Virus record (IMG/VR): IMGVR_UViG_3300025769_000719
Location: 1 to 26,128 of that record
Strand: one strand, 5' to 3'
Length of the DNA stretch: 26,128 nucleotides
Source of the DNA: a virus
A model generated the notes under the pieces. The model worked only from the letters and a program-made list of their open reading frames with translations, was not told the DNA's origin and searched no databases. Position numbers and translations under genes: made by a program. Of the stretch, positions 13,430-20,789 are shown piece by piece. Within the stretch, counting starts at the first letter, position 1. Each line of letters starts with the position of its first letter.

Positions 13430-13911
13430 CAAAACAGGCCAGGAAAGAAGTTCGGTGTGAAGCGGTCGCTGGGGAAAGGCTCACTGAGAAAATCAACCAG
13501 AGAAAGATCGCCAGTGACCGTAAAAGCATCATAGTCGATGTTGCGTAATTCAAAATTATTGTACGTCGCCAGCGGCGTATCCGGCTCATCTGACATAATG
13601 ATTTGGATCGTCACCTGTATCCGCTCACTCCCACTGATCGAGCGGAGATCGTCGATGATGGTTCGATCTACGTTTCCAACCGCAAGCCGGCCTTGCGGGC
13701 CGTTGTCCTCGTTGTCATCCGGCAGAACGACTGCGAATGGGAAGGGCGTATAGACCGTGCCATTGCTTGTGATCGATTCCGTGTTGTTCACAAAGCGGTA
13801 ATCGCCCGATGCGAAATCGCTGTGGTCAAGATCCAGCAGCGCCAGGAAAACCTTGCTGGTGGACTGCGCGAACAGCGCTTGGAGCTGGGCGGTTGTGAGC
13901 GAGCGACCCAT
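13429..13911 (-). CDS. Distal tail protein, DUF1833-like (160 aa)
   Basis: The protein reads MGRSLTTAQLQALFAQSTSK, then VFLALLDLDH, VNNTESITSNGTVYTPFPF and a later GDLSLVDFLSEPFPSDRFTPNFFPGLF. This pattern, between a tape-measure-adjacent tail protein and an NlpC/P60 peptidase, fits the DUF1833-type phage tail proteins. The start at 13911 overlaps the previous stop by one base (TAATG); the frame is open to 13947 but that part overlaps the preceding gene. Confidence 0.8.
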   Translation of the reverse strand: MGRSLTTAQLQALFAQSTSKVFLALLDLDHSDFASGDYRFVNNTESITSNGTVYTPFPFAVVLPDDNEDNGPQGRLAVGNVDRTIIDDLRSISGSERIQVTIQIIMSDEPDTPLATYNNFELRNIDYDAFTVTGDLSLVDFLSEPFPSDRFTPNFFPGLF

Positions 13912-14288
13912 TACGGCAGGATCTCCAGCTCCAGCGAAACACGCCAATGGCCAAACGCCTTGCCGGTGACCCCCGTGCCGCCGTGTCGAATGGCTTGGAA
14001 GTCCGGCGTATCTATCAGCCGCATATCCACCACCGCGCCGTCAACCGGATCGTACCAAGTGAACGAGTCCGCGCCATAGCCCAACGTCGCCGTGTAAAAG
14101 GCGTCAAAGGTCTGCCGCTGCGCTTGGCTTAATACCATGGTGCCGCTGATGTAGCGTGCCGCCGCCGTAAACCGGGTGCGCTGCTTATGCGGCCCCGCGT
14201 CCATTTCGGTTCGCAGAAACGCCATTTGCATTTTGTCAGATACATCCATTTCCATGGATTGCGGCAGGCTGGCTGGCCAAGTCGCCAT
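13911..14288 (-). CDS. Minor tail protein (125 aa)
   Basis: The protein starts MATWPASLPQSMEMDVSDKM and contains LRTEMDAGPHKQRTRFTAAA, FDAFYTATLGYGADSFTWYD, and a C-terminal HWRVSLELEILP. I recognise this as a widespread siphovirus minor tail protein encoded just after the tape measure, in the position of lambda gpM. It probably forms part of the distal tail or the tail tip hub. It starts 3 nt after the tape-measure stop. Confidence 0.82.
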   Translation of the reverse strand: MATWPASLPQSMEMDVSDKMQMAFLRTEMDAGPHKQRTRFTAAARYISGTMVLSQAQRQTFDAFYTATLGYGADSFTWYDPVDGAVVDMRLIDTPDFQAIRHGGTGVTGKAFGHWRVSLELEILP

Positions 14289-14291
14289 TGC

Positions 14292-16382
14292 TTATCTCCT
14301 ATTCAACCGTGTGCTGGCCTCGAACCGCTGGCCTATGGCCCGGTATATCTGCCCACCGCCTGCAATATCGGACGCCACGGCCTTACGGATGATGACGTCA
14401 ATATCCGGCCCATTCTGGCGCGTGTCGACTTCTGCCCCCGCCTGATTGATAATATTCACATTCACGCTAGCGCCGCCGCCAGCGACGCCCAACTTGCCGT
14501 CTGGCCCGCGCGTCAATGGCATGATTGCTTCCGGGCCGGCCTCACCCATCAGGCCTGCGCCCTTCGCCATCGGGAAAAGCGTTGGGCGGTTGATGACGCC
14601 GCCCTTCGCAAATGGTTTAATCTTACCCCGATCCAACACGCCACCCTTAGCCATGCCCGGACCGATGAACGGAACAAACCCACCGCTTGCCATAACGCCA
14701 GCGCCGCTTGCCCCAAGCGCCGCGCTAGCACCATAACCCGCGCCGCCTAAGCCACCGAGAAACCCGCCAATGCCCTTGAACAGCGAGCCGATCAGGCTGG
14801 CCTTGCCAAGCCTGGCGTTTTGAATCTCAATCCGAATTAACTCTTGAATGATAGTGGAGGCCAAGCGCTTGAATGCGTCCCCAGCCGATGCCGATCCGGT
14901 AATGAATTCGCCGAACGCCGTGGAGATTGATTGCTCTAGCGAATTCATCAAATCTTTCATGCCGCTGAGTTCATCTTGCGTTTGTTTTAACTGCCCAATC
15001 AACCGCTCGCGATCAGCAGATGCCTGCTGCTCGGTGATAATGCCCTCCGCCAGCGCGTCATTGACAGCGACAATGGCTTGGCCGGTTTGCTGATACGCCG
15101 AATAAAGCGGATCAATGGAGCCGCGCACGCTATCATAAGCTGCCTGCACATCTCGCAGGCGCTCAACATGATTTGCAGCCATCTTGGCGGCTGCTTCCTC
15201 GCCCTCTGCCACCGCATCGGCATAGGCTTGCAGAGTGGCAAGCTGGCCTTTCCGTAGCATCTCTAGTCGCTTTTCTGCGGCTTCACGCTCGGGTGCTGTC
15301 GACGCTTTTACCCTGCTGCTAGGCGGCTTTGGCGGTTTCGGTCGATCTGGCGCCGCCGGAATACCAACAGTGCCATCGTCGTCATGCTCGCTTGGCAGGA
15401 AATCCTCTAACCGGCGGCGGTTGCTAAGCATATCTTTCAGGCGTTGCGGCGTTCCAGGCTGACCGCCGCGCTTTTCGAGGGTATCATCTATCTGCTTCTC
15501 AATGCGTTTTATCCGCGCACGGATATCTTGTTCATCGATCTCGCTAAAGAAGTTGCGAACCGCGTTATGGGATTTGCCAATGGCAGATGCAACTTGCGCA
15601 ATAAAATGCGCCGCATCCTTCAACAGCGGCGTCAGATCGCCCAAGGCAACGGCAAACTCCGTGTTAATAACTGCAGACGCCAAGGAAAATTCTTCTTTAG
15701 CCGCCTTGGCCTTATCAACCATCTCCTTGTCCATAACGCCGCCGGCGTCTCTGATCTTAGTTGACAGCCGATCCAGTTCGGCTCCGTTGTTGGCAAAAAC
15801 CTTCTGTAACAACGTGCTATCGGATGCAATTGCCTCAAGGTAGAAGGTCATATCAGCTTGCGATAGATTGGCTTTCTCCAGTGCTTGTATGTACTTACCG
15901 AGCTTTTCCTCAGATGACAGTTTAGCAAAGGCGTCCGCTGTCAGGCCAACGGCTGGCGCTATATTCTCAAAAAAATCGGCAAGCGGCCCCGCCCCGGTCT
16001 GCACGAAGTCACCAAATTTATCGTTTACATCCTTGAGGATATCCGCCATCTTTTCGGCGCTAACACCGAATTGCTGCGCGGCGAACGCGACTTCTTGAAA
16101 CCTCTCGACGCTAAGCCCCGCCACCGACGCTAAGTTTCCAAGTTCCGCCGCGGCGTTGATCATGTTTGATATAGCGCGAGCGCCAAACGCCGCAGCAAGC
16201 AATGGCGCTAATCGCTTAGCCGCTGTGCCCAGAGCGGAGAATGATTTTCCGGTCTTTGACAGGTCTTTTTGTGACTTAGCGGCGAACCGCTCCACCCGCT
16301 TTTGGTTGTCCGCCATGGCCTTGGCGAACTGCTTATCCTTGGCGGTTAAGATGATGTTTAGTTCTTGAGCGGAAATTGCCAC
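14292..16382 (-). CDS. Tail tape measure protein (696 aa)
   Basis: This protein sets tail length and lies inside the tube until ejection. The first 60 residues and several later stretches are coiled-coil like (LNIILTAKDKQFAKAMADNQ, IRARIKRIEKQIDDTLEKRG). Hydrophobic segments occur at about 60-80 and 540-580. The C-terminus carries the phage signature FAKGGVINRPTLFPMAKGAG, then MGEAGPEAIMPLTRG. At about 1.5 angstrom per residue it predicts a tail near 100 nm. It starts with GTG 2 nt after the TAA that closes the -1 frameshift extension of the chaperone gene. Confidence 0.92.
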   Translation of the reverse strand: MAISAQELNIILTAKDKQFAKAMADNQKRVERFAAKSQKDLSKTGKSFSALGTAAKRLAPLLAAAFGARAISNMINAAAELGNLASVAGLSVERFQEVAFAAQQFGVSAEKMADILKDVNDKFGDFVQTGAGPLADFFENIAPAVGLTADAFAKLSSEEKLGKYIQALEKANLSQADMTFYLEAIASDSTLLQKVFANNGAELDRLSTKIRDAGGVMDKEMVDKAKAAKEEFSLASAVINTEFAVALGDLTPLLKDAAHFIAQVASAIGKSHNAVRNFFSEIDEQDIRARIKRIEKQIDDTLEKRGGQPGTPQRLKDMLSNRRRLEDFLPSEHDDDGTVGIPAAPDRPKPPKPPSSRVKASTAPEREAAEKRLEMLRKGQLATLQAYADAVAEGEEAAAKMAANHVERLRDVQAAYDSVRGSIDPLYSAYQQTGQAIVAVNDALAEGIITEQQASADRERLIGQLKQTQDELSGMKDLMNSLEQSISTAFGEFITGSASAGDAFKRLASTIIQELIRIEIQNARLGKASLIGSLFKGIGGFLGGLGGAGYGASAALGASGAGVMASGGFVPFIGPGMAKGGVLDRGKIKPFAKGGVINRPTLFPMAKGAGLMGEAGPEAIMPLTRGPDGKLGVAGGGASVNVNIINQAGAEVDTRQNGPDIDVIIRKAVASDIAGGGQIYRAIGQRFEASTRLNRR

Positions 16383-16384
16383 TT

Positions 16385-16606
16385 TTATCCGTACCTTTCC
16401 GCCAACGCCCTCGCATCAGCTAAGCTGGGCGCGTCGCTGCCAGGCTGTTTTGGACTGTTTGCCTTCTGCCAACCATCGAATACTAGCCGAACATCACGCG
16501 GGATCATAGCACGGATTTCGACGGGCTTTAGGCCGGCGACGATCCCGCTTCGGATAAGGGATCGGACGTTAAATCTGCCGTCGCCTTTCGAACCCGCTTT
16601 TTTTTT
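16385..16606 (-). CDS. -1 frameshift extension of the tail assembly chaperone
   Basis: From the nine-A run the -1 frame stays open for 70 codons after the slippery site and ends in TAA at 16387-16385, right before the tape measure. It has no Shine-Dalgarno or suitable start of its own and reads LIRSGIVAGLKPVEIRAM, then PRDVRLVFDGWQKA and ADARALAERYG. Fusing it to the preceding ORF would give a protein of about 188 residues, as for lambda gpG-T. The fusion product normally binds the tape measure and tube subunits. Confidence 0.72.
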   Translation of the reverse strand, partial: KKKAGSKGDGRFNVRSLIRSGIVAGLKPVEIRAMIPRDVRLVFDGWQKANSPKQPGSDAPSLADARALAERYG

Positions 16607-16950
16607 ACAGTTGGCGTCTGATCCAGCGCATCAGGCATGAGAGCGATTCCCAACACCGCCTGGGCAATCTGGTAATAGCGGAGCAGCATCTCAGCGCCGC
16701 CCGCCTCGATGATCTTGTCAGCTTGCGCATCAGACTTGCCGCCACCGACCAATGCTAGCGCCAGCAAATCCTTTACCTCTTTTGACGTCGGTTTTTGCCC
16801 GCGCCCAAAGAAGCCATCCCATAGATCAAATATCCCGCGGTGCTGATCTTCAAAGCGCTCAATTTCGGCGCAGCGCAGCAAGAACACATGGGAGGCGTTG
16901 CCAACTATTTCGACAACGCCTCCGCGCGGGGCCTTAGCCGTGATCGTCAT
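16528..16950 (-). CDS. Tail assembly chaperone, unshifted product (140 aa)
   Basis: A 140-residue protein lying between the tail tube and tape-measure genes, where siphoviruses encode their tail chaperone. It is helical and acidic (SHVFLLRCAEIERFEDQHRG, IFDLWDGFFG, later AEMLLRYYQIAQAVLGIA). Family members bind the tape measure during tail assembly and are usually made in two lengths by frameshifting. Here codons 115-118 read through a nine-A run, and the unshifted frame ends 22 residues further on. It shares one base with the preceding stop at 16950. Confidence 0.85.
   Translation of the reverse strand: MTITAKAPRGGVVEIVGNASHVFLLRCAEIERFEDQHRGIFDLWDGFFGRGQKPTSKEVKDLLALALVGGGKSDAQADKIIEAGGAEMLLRYYQIAQAVLGIALMPDALDQTPTVKKKRVRKATADLTSDPLSEAGSSPA
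16597..16606 (-). promoter_or_regulatory. Slippery run for -1 programmed frameshifting
   Basis: On the minus strand nine A residues (16606-16598) are followed by G. In the zero frame this includes A AAA AAG (16603-16597), the classic -1 slippery heptamer of E. coli dnaX, and A AAA AAA before it. A 7-bp stem (16540-16546 with 16558-16564, loop of 11) lies 32 nt downstream, farther than usual for a stimulator. Confidence 0.8.
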
Positions 16951-17378
16951 TATGCCGCCGTGAACGTCACCGCGCCATTAGACTCAAGCGAGGCTGAGAA
17001 CGTGACCGCGCCCTCCGTGTCACCGCCAAAGTCAAGCGATGTGACGCGGAATTCGCCGGCATACGTCCCGAAGTCTGGCACGACAATCTCAAAATTGGCG
17101 ACCGGATCTGCCTGCATGGCAATGGTATTAAGCCGGCCTTCCTGAGCGCTTTCGTCGAGGAAAATGCCGTCGCCAGACAGGCTGACCGACTTTAGGCCGT
17201 TCAGGCTTTGCGCCCAGAGCGCGCCACCCGGCGTGGCCGCGTCTGGCGTCGTCACGTCGATTGCGGTATTGTTAATGGTCAGACTTTTGCTGTTCATGCC
17301 GGCAAATGCCGTGAACGCCTCAGACGCAGCACCATCGCCGATTTTTAGCAGTAGAGAGCGGCCTAATTGTTTTGCCAT
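16950..17378 (-). CDS. Major tail tube protein (142 aa)
   Basis: The protein starts MAKQLGRSLLLKIGDGAASE and has a beta-rich pattern typical of tube subunits: KSLTINNTAIDVTTPDAATP, then LNGLKSVSLSGDGIFLDE, and later VNFEIV-type strands ending EGAVTFSASLESNGAVTFTA. It would polymerise as hexameric rings into the non-contractile tail tube. GGA lies 9 nt upstream of the ATG. A 54-nt non-coding gap (17379-17432) precedes it; I see nothing else there. Confidence 0.85.
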   Translation of the reverse strand: MAKQLGRSLLLKIGDGAASEAFTAFAGMNSKSLTINNTAIDVTTPDAATPGGALWAQSLNGLKSVSLSGDGIFLDESAQEGRLNTIAMQADPVANFEIVVPDFGTYAGEFRVTSLDFGGDTEGAVTFSASLESNGAVTFTAA

Positions 17379-17432
17379 CGTCTCGATCCTTTCAATTTAC
17401 GCGAGCGCCCACCTCGCAACCGGGCAGGACCG

Positions 17433-17849
17433 CTAGGCGGTTTCCATCAGCGCCGAAAACATGATTGTCGCGGTGTAGCCTCTGCCCGCAGCATCATCAC
17501 GGTCGGCGTAATATTGTTCGCAAATCAACTCGACCAGGGTGAACCCGGTCGGGCTTACAGCGCTTTCTTGACGGTGCAACGCTTCCCGGATCGCCTCTGC
17601 GATGCGCGATGCCTCGACACGTCCGGTGGAACGCGAGTGCGCTACCAAAGTCAGAGCAACGTCGGCGCTGGTCGATCCATCCGTGTCGAACGTGTCGGCC
17701 ACAATGTTGCCAAAACGAGCATAAGGATAAACCGCATTTGCCGGCGGCTCGTCATATAGCCGGGTTGAGATCAAATCAGTCACGCCGCTATCAGTCAGCA
17801 GCGCAACCCGAACCGCTTTTTGCAGGGCGAGCGAAAAGCCATCACTCAT
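17433..17849 (-). CDS. Tail completion/neck protein, DUF3168-like (138 aa)
   Basis: The pattern SLALQKAVRVALLTDSGVTD, then RLYDEPPANAVYPYARFGNI and VEASRIAEAIREALH fits DUF3168, a family related to the lambda gpU-type terminator that caps the tail tube at the head end. Its position between the gp10-like gene and the tube gene agrees. The start overlaps the previous stop (ATGA). Confidence 0.83.
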   Translation of the reverse strand: MSDGFSLALQKAVRVALLTDSGVTDLISTRLYDEPPANAVYPYARFGNIVADTFDTDGSTSADVALTLVAHSRSTGRVEASRIAEAIREALHRQESAVSPTGFTLVELICEQYYADRDDAAGRGYTATIMFSALMETA

Positions 17850-18277
17850 TTGAAGCCCGCCTCTTTCGCGGCCTTGCGGATCGCGCGCTTGATCCGTCCA
17901 GCGTGTTTTTTTCCTAGCAAAGATTGCGTGCGGCGCATGAATGGCATGGGCTCAGTTATGCCGCGATTAAGCAGCCCTCTGCGGCCAGGAACTCGTCGCT
18001 TGCGCGTGTACCGCCGCCCGAATTCAATAGAAAGCGCCTTGGCTTGGCTCGGCCCATCATCTGGCGCGGCTTCTACCGATGCGCTCAACGATCCGGGTTG
18101 AAAGTCGAATTTTGCGTAAATGCCGCGCTTAAGATCGCCGCTATCGACAGGCGCAAGAGTGCGAGCCCAGCGCACACCCTCAAGAGTCGAAGTGCGGATT
18201 GCATCGCCGATAAGTTTACGCTGTATCCGTGGCAAATCTTTGAACGATTTTACGACCGTTTTCGCTTCGACCCTCAT
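17846..18277 (-). CDS. HK97 gp10-like neck protein (143 aa)
   Basis: The protein shows the gp10 family pattern: a helical N-terminus (VVKSFKDLPRIQRKLIGDAI), TLAPVDSGDLKRGIYAKFDF, IEFGRRYTRKRRVPGRRGLL and a basic C-terminus with PMPFMRR and KRAIRKAAKEAGFK. The family sits at the head-tail joint. The FGRRYTRKRRVP stretch is unusually basic. It starts in an ATGA overlap with the preceding gene. Confidence 0.87.
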   Translation of the reverse strand: MRVEAKTVVKSFKDLPRIQRKLIGDAIRTSTLEGVRWARTLAPVDSGDLKRGIYAKFDFQPGSLSASVEAAPDDGPSQAKALSIEFGRRYTRKRRVPGRRGLLNRGITEPMPFMRRTQSLLGKKHAGRIKRAIRKAAKEAGFK

Positions 18278-18609
18278 GCTGCAACGCCCTTTTCGAGGAG
18301 CATCTCTAGTACTTCGCCCATAGAGTCAACTTGAGATATGGATCGGATCGCCCACACCGCATCACGCGCATAGACTCGGTCAGCAACCGTTATCGCTTTT
18401 GTCGTAGTATCGGCGCGAACTCGCATTGTCGCCGCCGCCACATCTTGCAGCGCGCCGCCTTCGATTGCTTCCTTGCCGAGACGCTCGCGAAAATCTGCGT
18501 GACGATAAGCGTGATCGGCCCAGGCTGCTGTTGTGTTCCCGTAGTCATCAGCAGACGATGCCATCCGCTGGAAAGTCACACGATCCCGAAAGAATCCGGC
18601 TCTAGCCAT
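18274..18609 (-). CDS. Head closure/head-tail adaptor protein (111 aa)
   Basis: The N-terminus RDRVTFQRMASSADDYGNTT, then WADHAYRHADFRERLGKEAI, is the pattern of phage head-tail adaptors (SPP1 gp16 type), which follow the gp6-like connector and close the head after packaging. The family is typically about 110 residues. It overlaps the upstream stop by 8 nt. Confidence 0.87.
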   Translation of the reverse strand: MARAGFFRDRVTFQRMASSADDYGNTTAAWADHAYRHADFRERLGKEAIEGGALQDVAAATMRVRADTTTKAITVADRVYARDAVWAIRSISQVDSMGEVLEMLLEKGVAA

Positions 18610-19198
18610 AGAACCGCTCCCGGTGCAGATTCAGCAAATCTTCAAAGCCGAACGGCAGCGTTTTGCTGTTCACGCCGATTAGCTCATTTTCGCGGTTCTC
18701 ATACCAGTACGCCACCAGCATAAGCATGGCGTGGCGGATCGTGTCCGGCACGTCTGTCGGCGCATCGCCGTAGCCAATCACATATTCGATCTTGATAGCG
18801 TCTTGACGGACTTGTGTCGTTGGCCAATTGTATCCGGTCTTTGGCTTTACCGTCTTATTGTGAGACAGACCAAAAACATCATAATTCGCCAAAGTGTCAG
18901 TTTGCAGATCGCCGTTCGTGTCATAGTATTTAACCGCCGTCACTGACTGCACCGGGCCAAGCTGCAACGCCACCTCGCGTGGCGGCGTATGGCTCATCCA
19001 TTGCGCCCATGTTTGCGTGATAAGCCCTTGGCCTAACATGCCGTTTGCGTCAACCGTGGCAATGCCGGCGTTGATTAGCCGATCTAAATAAATGTCCTCG
19101 TCATCATGCTCTATGCGTAACTGGGCCTTCACGTCTGCCAAATTGATAGGCAGCGCGGTAGGGCCGGTCACACGTTCGAGCAGATGCAAGTCGTTCAT
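18602..19198 (-). CDS. Head-tail connector, gp6-like (198 aa)
   Basis: The protein contains LPINLADVKAQLRIEHDDED, IYLDRLINAG, TQTWAQWM and the C-terminal VPDTIRHAMLMLVAYWYENR, the pattern of the HK97 gp6-like connector family that binds under the portal. The latter block is a long helix typical of the fold. It starts in an ATGA overlap with the small protein before it. Confidence 0.88.
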   Translation of the reverse strand: MNDLHLLERVTGPTALPINLADVKAQLRIEHDDEDIYLDRLINAGIATVDANGMLGQGLITQTWAQWMSHTPPREVALQLGPVQSVTAVKYYDTNGDLQTDTLANYDVFGLSHNKTVKPKTGYNWPTTQVRQDAIKIEYVIGYGDAPTDVPDTIRHAMLMLVAYWYENRENELIGVNSKTLPFGFEDLLNLHRERFYG

Positions 19199-19383
19199 TT
19201 CGCTGCCTTACGCGTAGCGGTTTTCTTGATCGCAGTTTCGACTTTGTCAGCCGTATCCACCACTTCGCCGATACCGTTTTCGATCAACCGCTTCGCATAG
19301 GCGGCATCAGTGACGTCGATGATATCGCCAGGATTATGGCAAAAGTTAATCCCAGCCATGGACGTAAGCATCCTAATCTTCAT
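19195..19383 (-). CDS. Small protein between capsid and connector genes (62 aa)
   Basis: The protein reads MKIRMLTSMAGINFCHNPGD, then IIDVTDAAYAKRLIENGIGE, and ends with a basic tail (AIKKTATRKAAK). This pattern (short beta part with PGD and a Leu/Ile-rich helix) is common in small phage proteins next to capsid genes; the function is not known to me. The start at 19383 has GGGAGA 5-6 nt upstream; the ORF extends to 19422, but that part lies in the hairpin region after the capsid gene. Confidence 0.75.
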   Translation of the reverse strand: MKIRMLTSMAGINFCHNPGDIIDVTDAAYAKRLIENGIGEVVDTADKVETAIKKTATRKAAK

Positions 19384-19398
19384 GGCAATCTCCCGATA

Positions 19399-19420
19399 GG
19401 GCGGAGCCGAAGCCCCGCCC
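19399..19420 (-). terminator. Very stable UUCG hairpin just after the capsid gene
   Basis: On the minus strand GGGCGGGGC and GCTCCGCCC form a 9-bp stem with one G-U pair, closed by a C(TTCG)G tetraloop. It begins 8 nt after the capsid stop and ends just before the next gene's Shine-Dalgarno. No U-tract follows, so a processing or mRNA-stability element, or partial attenuation after the most highly expressed gene, is more likely than full termination. Confidence 0.6.
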
Positions 19421-19428
19421 AAGCCCCA

Positions 19429-20694
19429 CTACGACGCGGCAGTGATCAGGTGCTTGACCGCTGCGGTGTTGGCCAACACGCCGTCGAACCGGATCAAACC
19501 GGCAATGCCGAGATCAGGCCAGAAGCGCTCGCGAACCACGGTGACAACCGGCGCGCCGACTTTCCGGACATAGAATTTCGACATATCGCCGAAGATCATG
19601 ACCTTTTTAGCAGCCGCCAGCGAGTCCATCGCCTGGTTCACGTAGTAGCGATAACCCAGGATCGAACCCGGCACGCCCACCTGATAGTTGCCCATCTGCC
19701 ACAGGTAGTTGCCGTCGCCGTCTTTCAGCTTGCGGATAGCCGCCAGCGTGCTGTCGTTCAGCATGAAAGCCGTTTTCGGGCTTGACCGGTAGGCCGGATC
19801 GACCGAATGCAGCAGATCGATAATTTCGTCTGCCGTGATGGCCGCCGTGCCCGCCGCGGTCTTGCCGAGGCTGGAACCGGTCACGATGCCCTGCACGTCA
19901 GACGAACCGCTGCCAGTGGTCAGCTTGCTGTTTGCCATCCGGCCCAGACGCTCGCCAAGCAGGTTGCCGAGGATCGGCTCCATGTTGAAGATGCTGTCCT
20001 GAGCGAGTTCGTAGGACCACTTCACCCACTCAGTGTCGAACGCATAAGCGCCAAGCTGAGCCTGACCGAACGTCACGTCGCTGCCGCCATCGTCGGTCAG
20101 TGCAGTGCCTTCAGTGTGAGCAACAGCAACCGAGGCGGTGTCGTTCACGGTCGGAATGTTGAACGTAGCGCCGGTGGACGTGTTCAGCGTGGTGCAAATG
20201 TCCTCGCTGTACATCGGGCCATAGGCGGCCATTGCTTGGTCGATGAAATTCGCCAGCTCGACCGGAACGGTGTAACCGCCGGCGCTGTTGGTGCCAGCAG
20301 TTTGGATGCGCGCTTCGACGTTCTGCACGCCCGCCCGCAGCACACCGCGCACTTCCGGGTCCAGCCCGTCAATGCCGCCGTTGCGGATCAGCTCATAAAA
20401 CGCTTCGCGGTAGGCAATCGCCTTGCCGGTATCGACGCCGCGGCCTTCGGCATTGGCCGGAACCGGGCGCTTGGAGATATCCACCTCTTTCGCGCGGGCT
20501 TCGACGGCCTCGACCTGCTCGTGGCGTTCCACCAGCTTCGAAAGCCGGTCATGTTCGGCCATGGCGGCGTCAAACTCGCGTTCGATTTCCGCGGCGCGCG
20601 CCTCGTCGGTGCTATCGGTAACTTCATTTAGCTTAGAGCGGGCTTCGGTCGCGATCCGCGCCATCTGCTCCCGCAGGGTCTTAATATCAGCCAT
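19429..20694 (-). CDS. Major capsid protein, HK97 fold (421 aa)
   Basis: Residues 1-105 form a charged, coiled-coil-rich scaffold-like delta domain (IKTLREQMARIATEARSKLN, later HDRLSKLVERHEQVEAVEAR), which in HK97-type phages is removed by the protease encoded next door. The rest is the shell protein: GTNSAGGYTVPVELANFIDQ, FDTEWVKWSYELAQDS, ILGNLLGERLG and DGVLANTAAVKHL. GGAGG (20705-20701) lies 6 nt before the ATG, giving strong initiation. Confidence 0.96.
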   Translation of the reverse strand: MADIKTLREQMARIATEARSKLNEVTDSTDEARAAEIEREFDAAMAEHDRLSKLVERHEQVEAVEARAKEVDISKRPVPANAEGRGVDTGKAIAYREAFYELIRNGGIDGLDPEVRGVLRAGVQNVEARIQTAGTNSAGGYTVPVELANFIDQAMAAYGPMYSEDICTTLNTSTGATFNIPTVNDTASVAVAHTEGTALTDDGGSDVTFGQAQLGAYAFDTEWVKWSYELAQDSIFNMEPILGNLLGERLGRMANSKLTTGSGSSDVQGIVTGSSLGKTAAGTAAITADEIIDLLHSVDPAYRSSPKTAFMLNDSTLAAIRKLKDGDGNYLWQMGNYQVGVPGSILGYRYYVNQAMDSLAAAKKVMIFGDMSKFYVRKVGAPVVTVVRERFWPDLGIAGLIRFDGVLANTAAVKHLITAAS

Positions 20695-20789
20695 CTAGGG
20701 CCTCCATCTAAGGGACTGGACGTCATCACGACGTTCACTCCGAGCCTTGCCCAAGGGCCGGGATAGGGCAGAAAGAGCGAGAGCCGCCC
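20695..20789 (-). other. 95-nt intergenic gap before the capsid gene
   Basis: The longest non-coding gap in the late operon. It holds the capsid Shine-Dalgarno and a small perfect inverted repeat (ACGTC-ATCAC-GACGT on the plus strand, 20720-20734). I see no convincing promoter boxes. It could set capsid mRNA levels, but nothing here proves a function. Confidence 0.4.

Noticed and set aside
16540-16564. 7-bp stem as frameshift stimulator
   Set aside because: It lies 32 nt past the slippery site, much farther than the usual 5-9 nt, so it is mentioned but not claimed as functional.
19807-20631. 274-aa plus-strand ORF antisense to the capsid gene
   Set aside because: Shadow of a highly biased coding gene; no Shine-Dalgarno, no recognisable motifs, isolated on its strand.
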